NCBI GenBank assembly: GCA_937901695.1 | Contig: CALDJN010000365.1 | Location: forward strand, 1 to 5,180 | Direction: 5' to 3' | DNA length: 5,180 nt | Source: an uncultured Anaerocolumna sp. | GTDB lineage: Bacteria > Bacillota > Clostridia > Lachnospirales > Lachnospiraceae | In this document: one piece after another, positions 5,139-5,180 of the stretch | Layout of the letters: each line of letters begins with the position of its first letter | Position numbering within the stretch: position 1 is the first letter of the stretch | Program-made: the position numbers and the translations under genes | Notes under the pieces: generated by a model | What the model was told of the DNA's origin: nothing | Databases searched by the model: none | Seen by the model: only the letters and a program-made list of their open reading frames with translations

Positions 5139-5180
5139 TTAGCTTATTAAGTAGGACGCTTTGCCTGAGGGGGTGTTGAG
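5139..5180 (-). CDS. possible 3' end of a minus-strand gene, cut by the right edge
   Basis: Base composition changes abruptly at about 5151, from A/T-rich to GC-rich. On the minus strand the last 42 bases read as 13 codons (LNTPSGKASYLIS) ending in TAA at 5141-5139. All plus frames in this stretch contain stops. This could be the C terminus of a gene convergent with the HD gene, or the start of another repeat. Too little is visible to name a product. Confidence 0.25.
   Translation of the reverse strand, partial: LNTPSGKASYLIS

Overview
The window is AT-rich DNA with purine-rich Shine-Dalgarno sites, U-tract hairpin terminators and Lys/Glu/Asn/Ile-rich proteins. This fits a low-GC anaerobic Firmicute of the Clostridia. 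A Lachnospiraceae-type genome is my best guess, from gene content and repeat style only. No mobile-element gene, tRNA, rRNA or CRISPR array is visible.

Layout. Bases 1-180 are a 14-bp tandem repeat array, cut by the left edge and decaying to the right. A strong terminator (191-230) closes an unseen plus-strand unit to the left. A Rex-like palindrome (229-248) lies before the main gene (332-2797). That gene is an 821-residue CoA-disulfide/persulfide reductase fused to rhodanese, TusA and DsrE-like domains, and it ends in its own terminator (2820-2873). A 555-bp gap follows, with short inverted and direct repeats and a GC-richer stretch of unknown origin. Next come a promoter and a 218-residue protein of unknown family (3353-4009). 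Bases 4010-4271 hold four copies of an 18-bp tandem repeat that run into a 71-bp imperfect palindrome, then an inverted repeat just before the next ribosome binding site. The HD-domain phosphohydrolase gene (4272-4955) overlaps, at TAATG, a 44-codon charged ORF (4955-5089). The last 42 bases may be the 3' end of a minus-strand gene.

Function. The large enzyme looks like a self-contained sulfur (persulfide) relay under its own control. The unknown protein and the HD protein have separate upstream regions, and nothing ties them to sulfur metabolism. All three genes are read on the plus strand but look like independent transcription units, except for the HD gene and the small ORF behind it.

The least ordinary feature is the repeat DNA. 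The two tandem arrays, about 4 kb apart, have different unit lengths (14 and 18 bp) but share one core, CTGTCATTG(G/C)T(G/A)TG, in opposite orientations. The second array also shares its CTATGAA segment with both ends of the adjoining palindrome. This suggests one family of small non-coding repeats. I see no convincing new defence or enzymatic system here.
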